In this document: one piece after another, positions 1 through 8,593 of the stretch | How positions within the stretch are numbered: position 1 is the first letter of the stretch | Layout of the letters: every line of letters begins with the position of its first letter | Assembly (NCBI RefSeq): GCF_009709575.1 | Contig: NZ_WIXO01000001.1 | Location: forward strand, 434,001 to 498,000 | DNA: 64,000 bases | Direction of reading: 5' to 3' | Source of the DNA: Streptomyces taklimakanensis | Lineage (GTDB): Bacteria > Actinomycetota > Actinomycetes > Streptomycetales > Streptomycetaceae | Program-made: the position numbers and the translations under genes | The notes under the pieces: generated by a model | Told to the model about the DNA's origin: nothing | The model's database searches: none | Seen by the model: only the letters and a program-made list of their open reading frames with translations

Positions 1-2
1 TC

Positions 3-644
3 GGAGCGGGTGAGGTGCTCGGCGTCGCCGCGATCTCCCTGGGAATGGTCCTCACCCCCGGGCCGAACATGATCTACCTGGTGTCCCGGAGCATCACCCA
101 GGGACGCCGTGCCGGAATCGTCTCCCTCGGCGGGGTCGCCCTCGGCTTCCTGGTCTACCTGTCGGCCGCGAACCTCGGCCTGTCGGTGGTCTTCCTGGCC
201 GTGCCCGGACTGTACGCCGCGGTCAAGTTCGCCGGCGCCGGATACCTGGCCTGGCTCGCCTGGCAGGCGCTCCGCCCCGGCGGGACCTCCCTCTTCGCCA
301 CGCGCGAGGTCCCGCACGATCCGCCGCGCCGGCTCTTCGCCATGGGACTGGTGACCAATCTGCTCAACCCCAAGATCGCCATCATGTACCTCTCGCTCAT
401 ACCGCAGTTCGTCGACCCGCGGGGCGGCCACGTCCTCGTCCGGGGGATCGCCCTCGGCGCGGTGCAGATCGTCGTGAGCGTGGTCGTGAACCTGGCGATC
501 GTCCTGGCCGCCGGGACCATCGCCGCCTTCCTGGCCCGGCACCCCTCCTGGCTCCGCGTGCAGCGGTACGTCATGGGGTCCGTCCTCGGCGCGCTGGCCG
601 TCTCCCTGGCGGTCGACAACAGCCGCCCGACGCGGACGGTCTGA
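3..644 (+). CDS. LysE/RhtB-family amino acid exporter (5' end outside window)
   Basis: This is an inner-membrane translocator of the LysE/RhtB superfamily, which exports amino acids or related small metabolites. The family signature TPGPN, followed by a YLVSRS segment, lies close to the N-terminus. Five or six hydrophobic segments follow, with the conserved LLNPK loop in the middle. The frame is open to the window edge. The GTG at 15 has no Shine-Dalgarno sequence and falls inside a conserved stretch, so the true start probably lies upstream of the window. Length from the edge is about 213 residues, close to the usual 205-215. The substrate cannot be read from sequence. No operon partner is visible; the next 800 bases hold no intact gene. 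Confidence 0.85.
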   Translation, partial: GAGEVLGVAAISLGMVLTPGPNMIYLVSRSITQGRRAGIVSLGGVALGFLVYLSAANLGLSVVFLAVPGLYAAVKFAGAGYLAWLAWQALRPGGTSLFATREVPHDPPRRLFAMGLVTNLLNPKIAIMYLSLIPQFVDPRGGHVLVRGIALGAVQIVVSVVVNLAIVLAAGTIAAFLARHPSWLRVQRYVMGSVLGALAVSLAVDNSRPTRTV

Positions 645-829
645 CCCCGCCTCACCGCCGGCGCCCGAGCGACCGGTCGTCGCCGCGGACACCCACCGCG
701 TGACGTACCAGCGCGTGGCGTCCCACCGCGTGGCGCCGACCGCCGATCCGGCCCCGAACCACCCTCGCAGGGGCGGCGGCCGCGTCCCGCGTCGGCCCGA
801 CCGCGACCTCCACTCCGGGCCCGGACGAG

Positions 830-1003
830 GTCCCGGCCCGCACCCGCCCACGCGTCGAGGGTCTCCTCCGACCCCCGGCCACCGAAGTCCGTCACGTGGT
901 TGTTCGCCAGACCGCAGACGTCGGGGCGGACGGCCGTCAGGGCGGGAAGGTTGCCGGGGTTCACCCGGTGGTGGACGCCCTCGCCCGGCGCGAGTCCGTT
1001 CTC
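830..1003 (-). pseudogene. remnant of a CapA-family (poly-gamma-glutamate synthesis-like) protein
   Basis: One minus-strand frame contains a run strongly reminiscent of CapA/PgsA metallophosphatase-like proteins: a VNPGNLPALTAVRPDVC segment, the hallmark LANNHVTDFG, and an EETLDAWAGAGRD helix. The similarity covers only about 55-60 residues. Before and after it the frame loses all family resemblance, and no start codon with a ribosome site or catalytic C-terminal half is present. Intact CapA proteins are about 330-400 residues. I read this as an internal fragment of a decayed gene. This is motif recognition, not an alignment. Confidence 0.55.
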
Positions 1004-1413
1004 GCGCCTGACCGGGTCCCCGCTCACACCCCCAAGGGTGGGAAACTCCCCGTTCGGCGTGTCCCGGGCCGGAGCCGCCCGGTCGCGGGGCACCGACACC
1101 ATCGGACCGCGCCGGGTGTGGGCCGGTCGGCCCATCGGCACCGGCCCGTCCGCCCTGCGGCTCCGGTGCCGCCCGTGGTGTCATGGTGGCGGACCGCGGA
1201 GGCGGCCACCGGGCGCGGAGGAGCGGAGCGAGACCGCGCACCGCGCGATCGGAACCCGTGAGACACGGGTGGCCTCCGACGGTCCGCGCGCCCGGCGTGG
1301 CCCCCCCCCGTACGCCGGGCGCCTCCACGCGGTCCGGCGGGCCCGCTCCCCCCTTCACCCGCCCCCGCCGTCCGGTCCCGGCGGACATGTTCCGCACGTG
1401 CCGTTTTCTCCGC

Positions 1414-1427
1414 GTTTCCCGGGAAAC
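1414..1427. promoter_or_regulatory. perfect 14-bp palindrome upstream of the small helical protein gene
   Basis: GTTTCCCGGGAAAC is a perfect palindrome 41 bases before the start codon at 1468. Its position suits an operator, but no regulator can be assigned and G/C-rich palindromes arise easily by chance here. Confidence 0.3.
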
Positions 1428-1467
1428 CCGAAGGTCCGAACGTCACGACCCGGAGGATGGTGAACCG

Positions 1468-1710
1468 ATGGCAACCGGAGAGACCGGATTCAGCGACGTC
1501 GTCTACGACCTGATCTCGGTGCAGTACCACGCGCTGAAGGCCGGACACGACTACGGGCAGTACGTCCGCGACGCCGAGAACGCCGGCAAGCAGGAGATCG
1601 CCGACTTCTTCCGCAAGGTGATGGAGGAGGACTCCCGCCGCGCCGCCCAGTGCCACACGTACCTGGCGCAGCTTTCCGGCACCGAGGACGCGGGCCCGGC
1701 CGTTCAGTAG
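1468..1710 (+). CDS. small ferritin-like helical protein, 80 aa
   Basis: An 80-residue protein with no signal peptide or membrane segment. It is rich in helix formers and has repeated Glu/Asp/His/Tyr positions in a pattern like half of a ferritin-type four-helix bundle: YDLISVQYHALKAGHDYGQY in the first helix, then EIADFFRKVMEED and a SRRAAQCH segment. The metal ligands of a full di-iron site cannot be assigned, so the role is unproven. The ATG at 1468 follows a GGAGG-like Shine-Dalgarno at 1451-1456. The frame is open further upstream, but that extension has no ribosome site and looks like shadow sequence. It is a single-gene unit ending before a hairpin at 1751-1774. Confidence 0.7.
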   Translation: MATGETGFSDVVYDLISVQYHALKAGHDYGQYVRDAENAGKQEIADFFRKVMEEDSRRAAQCHTYLAQLSGTEDAGPAVQ

Positions 1711-1750
1711 GGCCCGCGGGAACGCCCCACGGGAAACGGCTCCCACCCCC

Positions 1751-1774
1751 GGCCGCGCGGATCCCCGCGCGGCC
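1751..1774 (+). terminator. GC hairpin after the small helical protein gene
   Basis: Ten-base perfect arms (1751-1760 and 1765-1774) flank the four-base loop atcc. There is no U-tract, as is common in streptomycetes. Confidence 0.6.
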
Positions 1775-1788
1775 GTCACCATGGGGAC

Positions 1789-2292
1789 ATGTCCCGACGT
1801 CGATCACGCCCGCGACCGGCCGCACCGGCCCCCACCGCCACCGATCCGGCCGCCCCCTGCCCCTGCGGCCTGTCCGCCCCCTACGGCGAGTGCTGCGCCC
1901 GGTACCACCGGGGCCCCTCCCCCGCCCCCACCGCCGAGGCGCTGATGCGCTCCCGCTACAGCGCCTTCGCCGTGCGCGACCGGGGATACCTGCTGCGCAC
2001 CTGGCACCCCGACACCCGGCCCACCCGTCTGGACCTCGATCCGCACGTACGGTGGCGACGGTTGGAGATCCTCTCCACCACCGGCGGAAGCCCCTTCCAC
2101 ACCGAGGGGACCGTCGCCTTCCGCGCCCACTACACCGAACGAGGACGCCCCGGGGCCCCGGAGGTCCTGGAGGAACACAGCCGCTTCGCGCGCCACGAGG
2201 GCGCGTGGGTCTACCTCGACGCGCTCGGCGCGTCCGACACCGGCGGGGACGCCTCCGACGCGGGACGGCGGGAGCGGCCCGCGCGGCGGTAG
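1789..2292 (+). CDS. YchJ-family protein with N-terminal SEC-C zinc motif
   Basis: A 167-residue UPF0225/YchJ-type protein. After a basic, proline-rich leader, residues about 24-37 hold the SEC-C metal-binding motif: the CPCG pair and the ECC pair around SAPYG. The conserved ALMRSRYSAFAV segment and a C-terminal NTF2-like fold region follow (FRAHYTE, then HSRFARHEGAWVYLD). SEC-C motifs bind zinc; the biochemical role of YchJ is unknown. The ATG at 1789 is the first start after the upstream hairpin and no strong ribosome site precedes it. The C-terminal 20 residues are low-complexity and probably disordered. The gene appears monocistronic. Confidence 0.85.
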   Translation: MSRRRSRPRPAAPAPTATDPAAPCPCGLSAPYGECCARYHRGPSPAPTAEALMRSRYSAFAVRDRGYLLRTWHPDTRPTRLDLDPHVRWRRLEILSTTGGSPFHTEGTVAFRAHYTERGRPGAPEVLEEHSRFARHEGAWVYLDALGASDTGGDASDAGRRERPARR

Positions 2293-2485
2293 AAGTCGCG
2301 CGACCGGCTCCCGCACGACCGGAAACGAGTATGGTCGGCGGAGGACCATCCGTGAGCGGCCGCACACCGTGTGACGCGATCCGCGGCGGGTGCCGTCCCG
2401 GCCCCGGAACCCGGCGCGGCTCGCGCCCCGGCGGCCTTCCGTGTCCCTCCGCACGGGGGAGGGCGAGGAGGAACAGGAGGGGGAG

Positions 2486-3238
2486 ATGGCGATCCGTTCC
2501 GACCGGGAACCGCCGTTCCACCGCCCGGCCGCCGGGCCCGCGCGGTCCCTGGGCCCGTGGGACGACGCGCGGGTGAGCCCTCCGGGCGGGGAGGGGCACG
2601 GAGCCGGACACGGAACCGACCCCGCCGCCGGTTCCGTCGCGCTCCCCGAAGCGGGGGGAGGGTTCCTGAGCGGGCAGCGCGGGCCACGTGCCGTCTCCCT
2701 GATCCTGACCACGGGAACCATCGGCTCCGCCCTGGCCGGCCTGCTGTTGGCCTCCGGCGTCCTGACGCCCGCCTCCGGCGGCCGACCCGCCGGCCTGGCC
2801 CAGGCCCCTCCCACGACGACCTCCGCGCCGGAGGGGGGAGCGTCGGTCGCCCCGGTGCCCTCCCCGACGGCACGGGTCCCGTCCACGCCGCCGCCGAAGC
2901 CGCGCACCGCACCGCCGTCCGGGGCACCGGCGTCCGGGGCCTCCCCGAGGACCCCCGCCCCCGCGCCGCCGGTGTCCGTCCCGTCGCCCGCGTCCCGACC
3001 GTCACGGGCCGCCGACCCCGACGTGTTGCGACAGGGCGACACCGGGCCCGCGGTGCGGGAGCTCCAGGAACGGCTGTCGGAGATCCCCCACGTCTACCCC
3101 GACGGTGGCGTCGACGGTCGGTACGACGCCGCCGTCGCCGAGGCCGTCGCCCGCTACCAGGAGTGGTACGGAGTGCGCGGCGACGAGGAGGGGGTGTACG
3201 GCGACGACACCCGGCGCGACCTGGAGGAGCGCACCTGA
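2486..3238 (+). CDS. membrane-anchored protein with C-terminal peptidoglycan-binding domain
   Basis: A 250-residue protein in three parts: an acidic/proline-rich cytoplasmic N-terminus of about 70 residues; one hydrophobic segment (LILTTGTIGSALAGLLLASG, roughly residues 73-92); a long Pro/Ala/Ser linker; and a C-terminal PG_binding_1 domain. That domain starts at RQGDTGPAVRELQERL and continues through GGVDGRYDAAVAEAVARYQ. The topology puts the binding domain outside the membrane, in the wall. The ATG at 2486 is chosen because AGGAGGGGG precedes it directly; the longer frame upstream has no ribosome site. No catalytic domain is present, so it probably tethers or senses peptidoglycan. It converges with the ABC transporter gene. 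Confidence 0.8.
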   Translation: MAIRSDREPPFHRPAAGPARSLGPWDDARVSPPGGEGHGAGHGTDPAAGSVALPEAGGGFLSGQRGPRAVSLILTTGTIGSALAGLLLASGVLTPASGGRPAGLAQAPPTTTSAPEGGASVAPVPSPTARVPSTPPPKPRTAPPSGAPASGASPRTPAPAPPVSVPSPASRPSRAADPDVLRQGDTGPAVRELQERLSEIPHVYPDGGVDGRYDAAVAEAVARYQEWYGVRGDEEGVYGDDTRRDLEERT

Positions 3239-3308
3239 TCCGCGGTGCGCGGACACCTCGCACGGCGCTCGGGCCCGGCACCGACGCCCGGGGGCCCGGG
3301 GGCCCGGG

Positions 3309-5075
3309 TCAGACGGACTGGACGGCCTGGAGCTCCGCGTAGCGGCCGCCGGCCCGCAACAGTTCCTCGTGGGTGCCGATCTCCGCGATCCTGCCCTCCT
3401 CCATCACCACGATGCGGTCCGCGCCCCGGACGGTGGACAGCCGGTGGGCCACCACGAAGACGGTCCGGCCGCGCACCAGCCGCGACAGCGCCTGTTGGAC
3501 CAGCGCCTCGGAGCGGGAGTCCAGCGCGGAGGTGGCCTCGTCCAGCACCAGCACCCTGGGGTCGCGGATCAGGGCGCGGGCGATGGCCAGGCGCTGCTTC
3601 TGTCCACCGGACAGCCGGGCCCCGCGCTCGCCGACGACGGTGTCCGGGCCGGCGGGCAGTCCGTCGACGAACTCCAGGGCGTTGGCGGCCCGCAGCGCGG
3701 CGCGGACCTCCTCGTCACCGACACCGGTCAGGCCGTAGGCGACGTTGTCCCGGACGCTGCCCTCGAAGAGGACGGACTCCTGCGGCACGACGGACAGGAA
3801 ACGGCGGTAGCTGCGCAGGTCCAGCTCCTCCATGTCGATGCCGTCCAACAGGACGCGCCCGGAGGTGGGCCGCAGGAAGCCGGTCACCAGGTTGAGCACG
3901 GTCGACTTGCCCGCGCCCGACGCACCGACCAGCGCTATCGTCTCGCCGGGACGCACCGAGAGGGTGAAGTCCCGGACGGAGTGGCGGTCGGCGCCGTCGT
4001 AGGCGAAGTCGACGCCCTGGAAGTCGAAGCGCCCGCGGACGGCGGTCACCTCGGTCTTGCCCGCGTTCTGTTCCAGGTCGGGGGCCTCCAGCACCTCGCC
4101 CGCCGAACGGACCGACTCCAGCCCCTTGGTGATCACGGGGGTGAGGCCCAGCAGGGTGGTGACGGCGGCGGTCAGGGAGGAGAAGTACGCGCTGAGCATC
4201 ACCACGTCGCCGGGGGTGACGGCCAGTCGGCCGTGGTAGGCGGCCAGCGCGGCGCCGACCAGACAGCCCACGCCCAGGGCGTTGAGCAGGATCCAGCCCA
4301 GGGCGCCGAACCGGCCGTTGAGTCGGTCCAACCGCAGTCCGGCGTCCAACACCTGCCGCAGCGTGCCGTCCACCCGGCGCAGCGCGGTGCCCTCCAGTCC
4401 GTGGGCGCGGGTGACGGGGATCAGGGTGGTCATCTCGCTGACCCGTGAGGAGAGGTGCTCCACTTCCTGGCGGAACGTTTCGTTGTAGGAGCGCAGTCGT
4501 CCGCGCAGCCACACCACCAGCGCGGAGGCGGCCGGGACGACCAGCAGGAAGACCGGCAGGAAGGCGGGGGTGCGCAGCGTGATCACCGCCAGCGCGCCGA
4601 CGAGCGTCGCCAGCGCCGACAGTCCCTGGTCGCCGGCCTGCTGGACGGACGTCTCGACGTTCTCCACGTCCCGGACCACCTTGGTCTGGAGCACGCCCGC
4701 GCTGACGCGTGAGTGGTAACCGATGGAGAGCTGCTGCATGCGCTCGCACAGCGCGAAACGCATCCGGTTGCCCGTACGGCGGGCGCTGCCGTACCAGCAG
4801 CGGATGTAGAGCAGTTGGAAGGGGTAGTTGAGGACGAGGGTGAGCAGCAGCAGGCCGGCGTTGAGCCACAGGTCCAGGATCGGTCCGCGGTGGACGACGA
4901 TGTCGATGACGTTGGCGGTGATCAGCGGCATCAGCCAGGTGGGGCTGTGCTTGACGAGGAACGCGAGGGTGCCGAGCACCATCCGGCCGCGTTCCTGCCG
5001 GAAGAGGTAGGTGAGGGTGCGGACCGGGTGCTCGCCCCGGTAACGGTGGTCGAGGGGGCCCTGCGGCACGGCCAT
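3309..5075 (-). CDS. ABC exporter with fused permease and ATPase domains
   Basis: A 588-residue half-transporter of the MsbA/Sav1866 type. An N-terminal exporter transmembrane domain (about residues 30-320, six predicted spans) is followed by an ATPase domain. The ATPase carries Walker A GASGAGKST, the signature LSGGQKQR, Walker B VLVLDEATSALD and the H-loop VVAHR. Two copies or a partner subunit would form the working pump; no second half-transporter lies beside it, so a homodimer is likely. The substrate is unknown. The start at 5075 is set by AGGAGTCCCGAC immediately upstream. The C-terminus ends at TGA 3309, close to the convergent gene. Confidence 0.9.
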   Translation of the reverse strand: MAVPQGPLDHRYRGEHPVRTLTYLFRQERGRMVLGTLAFLVKHSPTWLMPLITANVIDIVVHRGPILDLWLNAGLLLLTLVLNYPFQLLYIRCWYGSARRTGNRMRFALCERMQQLSIGYHSRVSAGVLQTKVVRDVENVETSVQQAGDQGLSALATLVGALAVITLRTPAFLPVFLLVVPAASALVVWLRGRLRSYNETFRQEVEHLSSRVSEMTTLIPVTRAHGLEGTALRRVDGTLRQVLDAGLRLDRLNGRFGALGWILLNALGVGCLVGAALAAYHGRLAVTPGDVVMLSAYFSSLTAAVTTLLGLTPVITKGLESVRSAGEVLEAPDLEQNAGKTEVTAVRGRFDFQGVDFAYDGADRHSVRDFTLSVRPGETIALVGASGAGKSTVLNLVTGFLRPTSGRVLLDGIDMEELDLRSYRRFLSVVPQESVLFEGSVRDNVAYGLTGVGDEEVRAALRAANALEFVDGLPAGPDTVVGERGARLSGGQKQRLAIARALIRDPRVLVLDEATSALDSRSEALVQQALSRLVRGRTVFVVAHRLSTVRGADRIVVMEEGRIAEIGTHEELLRAGGRYAELQAVQSV

Positions 5076-5257
5076 GTCGGGACTCCTGTGCGGGAACGGC
5101 GAGCTGGTGAGGTGTGCGTGGGGGAGCGCCTCGTCGCGCTGCATCGGTTGAGTATCCCCCCGCCCCGGCACCGTTCCGAACCCCGTCCCGGCCGAGCGGT
5201 CGGCGCCCCGGGGGGCTCGGAAGCCCGGAGGCCCGGAGGCTCGCGACCCCGGCGACC

Positions 5258-5302
5258 GGCCCGGTGGGGTCTGCCGGCCCGTCCGGCAGACCCCACCGGG
5301 CC
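5258..5302 (-). terminator. 20-bp perfect stem downstream of the cupin operon
   Basis: Arms at 5258-5277 and 5283-5302 are perfectly complementary around a five-base loop, ending three bases after the stop codon of the cupin gene. It is a strong factor-independent-type terminator for the Gfo/PmoA/cupin operon and shields the ABC exporter gene. Confidence 0.8.
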
Positions 5303-5304
5303 AT

Positions 5305-6066
5305 TCACTCGCCGTGGTAGGGCAGGGTGGCGCCGGGGATCTCGTACTCCGCGCGGCGCCCGCACATCCCGTAACCGCCGCGCCGGGTCGGCATCGCGGC
5401 CTCCACCCTCGCCTCGGCCAGGTGGGCGACGTCGCCCGCGCCGAGGGCGGCCAGTTGGGCGCCGGTGCGTTCGGCAGCGGCGAGAGCACCGGCACGCCAC
5501 AGGCGCGCCCAGTCGGGCACCCGGGGCGCGACGAGCCGGGCCGCCGCCCGGTGGAACTCCACCAGGGGCCCGGCGTCGCCGGCCCGCAGGGCGTCCCGCA
5601 ACGGGAGGTAGCCCTCGACGGCCATGTCCCGGCGGCGCCTGGCGGCCTCCTCCGCCACGAGCCCCTCCTTCGCGGGCAGGGAGGCCGCCGCCGCGTACCG
5701 CTCGGGGTCGGCCAGGACGGACGGCGGGAAGGTGAAGACGGCGTCGCCGGCCTCGGGCAGGCCGCTGTTCTGCATGAGCACCGTGACCTTCAGTCCGTCC
5801 CGCTGGACCATGCGGTGCACGGTGCCGGGCGTGAACCAGACCACCGCCCCGGCCACGAGATCCGTCTCCCGGTACCCGTCGATCGTCAACGTCTGCACGG
5901 CACCGCGGCCGCCGGTGACGACGTACGCCTCCGTGCAGACCAGGTGGACGTGCGGACTGCCGCCGCACACTCCGTCGGCGGCCTCCCAGTCGTAGGCTTC
6001 GAGGTGGGAGAGACCGACCGCGCCCGGTAGCGGGGCGGGGGACGGCTCGTCCCGCGCCGCGTTCAC
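5305..6066 (-). CDS. cupin-domain protein of a Gfo/PmoA operon
   Basis: A 253-residue cytoplasmic protein. The N-terminal half is a cupin: HVHLVCTEAYVVTGG is the first metal-binding half motif, with GAVVWFTPGTVHRM as the second. A C-terminal helical region of about 120 residues has no name I recognise; its last part contains two Cys-containing turns (GYGMCGRRAEYEIPG). The GTG start at 6066 overlaps the stop of the PmoA-like gene by four bases (GTGA), so translation is coupled. The cupin suggests sugar isomerisation, oxidation or sensing, but the reaction is unknown. It is the last gene of a three-gene operon ending in the hairpin at 5258-5302. Confidence 0.75.
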   Translation of the reverse strand: MNAARDEPSPAPLPGAVGLSHLEAYDWEAADGVCGGSPHVHLVCTEAYVVTGGRGAVQTLTIDGYRETDLVAGAVVWFTPGTVHRMVQRDGLKVTVLMQNSGLPEAGDAVFTFPPSVLADPERYAAAASLPAKEGLVAEEAARRRRDMAVEGYLPLRDALRAGDAGPLVEFHRAAARLVAPRVPDWARLWRAGALAAAERTGAQLAALGAGDVAHLAEARVEAAMPTRRGGYGMCGRRAEYEIPGATLPYHGE

Positions 6067-6998
6067 CACCCGTGCGCCCCCAGCCACTCCTCCACGCGGT
6101 CGCGGTCCCAGGCGCCGTCCGCGACGACCACGCGGTAGCGGTAGGAGAACTCCTCCCCGGGGGGTAGCTCGAACTCCTCGAAGAACGCCCAGGAGACGGC
6201 GACGACCGGGGTGGGCTCGGAGCGCACGAACCAGTGGGAGGGGTGGATCGCGTCGTCGTTCTCCGGCGCGTGGGCGAAGACCAGGGTGCTGTGCGCGTCC
6301 ACACCGTCACGCGGAGCGGTGAACGCCAGCCACGGTGCCCGGGTGCCCATCATCTCCGCGGCTCCGGCCTCCCCCCGTCCACCGCGGCCGTCCGGTCCGA
6401 ACACGTCACCGCCGGTCAGGTCGCGCGGACCGCGCCAGTGGAGTCCGGTGTAGCCGGCCATCTCGCGCCCGGCCGTGGTCGGGGAGCCGAAGCGCAGCGT
6501 CTCGGTGTGGGTGTTGAGCAGACGGATCGACCAGTCCAACGCCCAGGCGCCCTCCTCCGGTTCGGCCGAGTGCGCCTCGACGGTCCGCGTCTCGCGCGCC
6601 CACTCCCGGCCGCCGTTCTCGATCCAGGTCAGGCGCTCGGTGAAGGAGGCCCGGTCCCCAAAGGCCTCGACGGTGTCGAAGGCGTCGTGCCGCATCCGGC
6701 CGACGCGGTCGTGGAGCGGCAGGTAACCGCGGCCGTGGACGTAGGAGTTGCCGCCCCAGAAGTTCTGTCCGGACAGGTGGCTGGCCGTCATCTGCAGCCC
6801 CTTGTGCCAGCGGTGGTCGCTGGGACGGTAACCGGTGACGGTGTGGCCGGCCAGGGTGCGCAGCGGGTGGGCGTAGGGCTTGCGGGACTCGAAGGGGTCC
6901 GGGTCGGGTCGGTAGACGTACGACATCAGCTCGGTCCCGCCGCAGGCGACCGAGATCCGCTCGCCGTGGGCGTGGGTGACGGTGATCGGCGCGCTCAT
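6063..6998 (-). CDS. PmoA-like (DUF6807) protein
   Basis: A 311-residue protein of the PmoA-related DUF6807 family, which usually sits beside Gfo/Idh oxidoreductases in bacterial carbohydrate operons. Recognisable marks are PYAHPLRTLAGHTVTGYRPS and DHRWHKGLQMTASHL in the N-terminal third, a FWGGNSYVHGRGY segment, and a C-terminal beta-rich part with HPSHWFVRSEPTPVVAVSW. Conserved histidines suggest a galactose-mutarotase-like beta-sandwich that handles sugars; no activity is established. The ATG at 6998 overlaps the oxidoreductase stop by four bases (ATGA), and its own stop overlaps the cupin start, giving a tightly coupled trio. Despite the name I see nothing that implies methane oxidation. 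Confidence 0.8.
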   Translation of the reverse strand: MSAPITVTHAHGERISVACGGTELMSYVYRPDPDPFESRKPYAHPLRTLAGHTVTGYRPSDHRWHKGLQMTASHLSGQNFWGGNSYVHGRGYLPLHDRVGRMRHDAFDTVEAFGDRASFTERLTWIENGGREWARETRTVEAHSAEPEEGAWALDWSIRLLNTHTETLRFGSPTTAGREMAGYTGLHWRGPRDLTGGDVFGPDGRGGRGEAGAAEMMGTRAPWLAFTAPRDGVDAHSTLVFAHAPENDDAIHPSHWFVRSEPTPVVAVSWAFFEEFELPPGEEFSYRYRVVVADGAWDRDRVEEWLGAHGW

Positions 6999-8146
6999 CG
7001 GCTCTCCTCCACGGAGGTGTGCGGTGCCCAGTCGGGATGGTCGCCGTGCATGGCGTCGTAGTACGGGTCGCCGGGTCCGATCTCGCCGGCGCGCACGGGC
7101 AGCCCGGTGAAGGCGGCCTTGTACAGGGCGGCGGTGAACTCCAGGGTCCGGCGGGCGTCGTGGCCGCTGCCGGGCGGACGCACCCCCTCGCGCAGGGCGG
7201 CGAGCAGACCCGCGAGTTGGGCGGTGTGCGAGCTGGGCAGGTCGGCGGCGGGGGTGCGCCAGGCGCGGACGCGTTCGGCGGCGTCGGCGGTGTCCGCGAC
7301 GTGGGGCGCGGGGGTGTAGACCCAGTCGTCGTTGGTGTGTCCGTACAGATGCGTCAGTTCGACGGTGGCGTCGGTGCAGTCGATCCTTATCCTGCTGGTC
7401 TCCTGAGGGGACAGGACGCTGTTGACGACGGTGGCCAGGGCGCCGCCCTCGAAGCGGACGAGCGCGGTGGAGACGTCCTCGCTCTCCACGTCGTGCACCA
7501 GGCGTCCGGCCATGGCGCGCACCTCGGTCCAGTCGCCGAGCAGGTGCAGCAGCAGGTCCGTCTGGTGGATGCCGTGGCCCATGGTGGGGCCGCCGCCCTC
7601 GGTGGCCCACCGGCCGCGCCAGGGGACGGAGTAGTAAGCGGTGTCGCGGTACCAGGTGGTCTGGCAGTGCGCGACGAGCGGTCTGCCCAGCGCTCCGGAG
7701 GTCAGCAGCTCGCGGGCGTGGACGGCGCCGGAGCCGTGGCGGTGCTGGAAGACGACGGCCGCGTACGGGCCGCCGTCCGTGCCCTCCGCGGCGGCGATGG
7801 CGTCGTACTCCGCCAGCGACAGGCACAGCGGCTTCTCGCACAGCACCCAGGCGCCGGCGCGCAGCGCGGTCACGACCTGTTCCCGGTGGAAGGCGGGTGG
7901 AGTGCCGATGAGGACCAGGTCGGGACGTTCCCGTTCCAACATCTCGTCCAGTTCGGCGTACCCGGCCACGCCCTCGCCCGCCTCGGCCCGGAAAGCGTCG
8001 AGCCGTTCGGCGTCCACGTCGACGGCGGCGACCAACTCGACCTCGTCGGCGTGGGCCGCGAGAGCGGGCAGGTGCCCGCCGATGGCGATGGCCCCCGTGC
8101 CGACGACGGCGGCGCGGAGACGCGGGGCGGTGGGTGGTGCTGGCAT
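6995..8146 (-). CDS. Gfo/Idh/MocA-family NAD(P)-dependent sugar oxidoreductase
   Basis: A 383-residue cytoplasmic dehydrogenase-like protein. The N-terminal Rossmann fold begins AAVVGTGAIAIGGHLPAL, and the family hallmark EKP appears in WVLCEKPLCLSL (about residue 110). The C-terminal alpha/beta domain includes GGGPTMGHGIHQTDLLLHLLG, which supplies the usual catalytic His/Asp region. The family oxidises or isomerises sugars and cyclitols with NAD(P). It is the first gene of the coupled oxidoreductase-PmoA-cupin operon. A LacI-type palindrome lies 33 bases upstream of the ATG, so sugar-controlled repression is likely. No LacI gene or transporter is adjacent, so inducer and substrate are unknown. 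Confidence 0.87.
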   Translation of the reverse strand: MPAPPTAPRLRAAVVGTGAIAIGGHLPALAAHADEVELVAAVDVDAERLDAFRAEAGEGVAGYAELDEMLERERPDLVLIGTPPAFHREQVVTALRAGAWVLCEKPLCLSLAEYDAIAAAEGTDGGPYAAVVFQHRHGSGAVHARELLTSGALGRPLVAHCQTTWYRDTAYYSVPWRGRWATEGGGPTMGHGIHQTDLLLHLLGDWTEVRAMAGRLVHDVESEDVSTALVRFEGGALATVVNSVLSPQETSRIRIDCTDATVELTHLYGHTNDDWVYTPAPHVADTADAAERVRAWRTPAADLPSSHTAQLAGLLAALREGVRPPGSGHDARRTLEFTAALYKAAFTGLPVRAGEIGPGDPYYDAMHGDHPDWAPHTSVEESR

Positions 8147-8593
8147 GGAGAGCCGGCTCCTTCTGTGTCGACAGTGATGGAAAGCGCTTTCCGGAGAGGA
8201 CCCTAGAAGCCGGGAGGGTGCCTTGAAAAGAGGCCGGGTGCGGGGAGGGCGGCGGATCCCTTCGGGGTGAGAGGAGGAGCACCGGCTGTCGCCCCTCCTT
8301 GGGGCGCACGACCCGGCGGCCCCGCCCCGCGGCCCGGACCCGTCTCGGAAGCCCGGGGACCGGGGGTGCGCCACGCCTCGTGGTTCCGAGTGACTGCGGG
8401 CGGGTGGGGCACGGCTCCCGATGGGCCGACGTCCGGATCCTCCGCCCGGACGAGGCGCGCGTTCGGAGAGCCGAGGCGTCGGTGTGTTCGGGGCTCCCCG
8501 GCGTCGGGGCGGAGTTTTCCACAGGCCGGTCCGGCTCCCCGGTCCGGTGGATATGGTGCGGTCACCTGGCGGACGAGCGGGTGAGGGGGAGAC
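8147..8593. other. divergent intergenic region between the Gfo and DUF4139 genes
   Basis: About 450 bases. The left end carries the operator and -10 of the Gfo operon (8179-8205). Nothing gene-like is seen between about 8230 and 8590. A TATGGT hexamer at 8552-8557 may be a -10 for the rightward DUF4139 pair, but no good -35 accompanies it. Confidence 0.5.
8179..8192. promoter_or_regulatory. LacI-family operator GGAAAGCGCTTTCC, with -10 at 8200-8205
   Basis: A perfect 14-bp palindrome with the central CG typical of LacI/GalR operators. On the minus strand a TAGGGT -10 hexamer lies at 8200-8205, so the operator covers the likely transcription start of the Gfo/PmoA/cupin operon. It differs from the CebR-type boxes elsewhere in the window, so a different repressor is likely. 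Confidence 0.75.

Larger units (their letters stand above)
645..1467. other. gene-free stretch with decayed coding sequence
   Basis: About 820 bases separate the LysE-type gene from the next intact gene. Apart from the CapA-like remnant on the minus strand (about 830-1000) I see no credible gene. The last 60 bases hold a perfect palindrome at 1414-1427 and the Shine-Dalgarno of the following gene. Confidence 0.5.
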
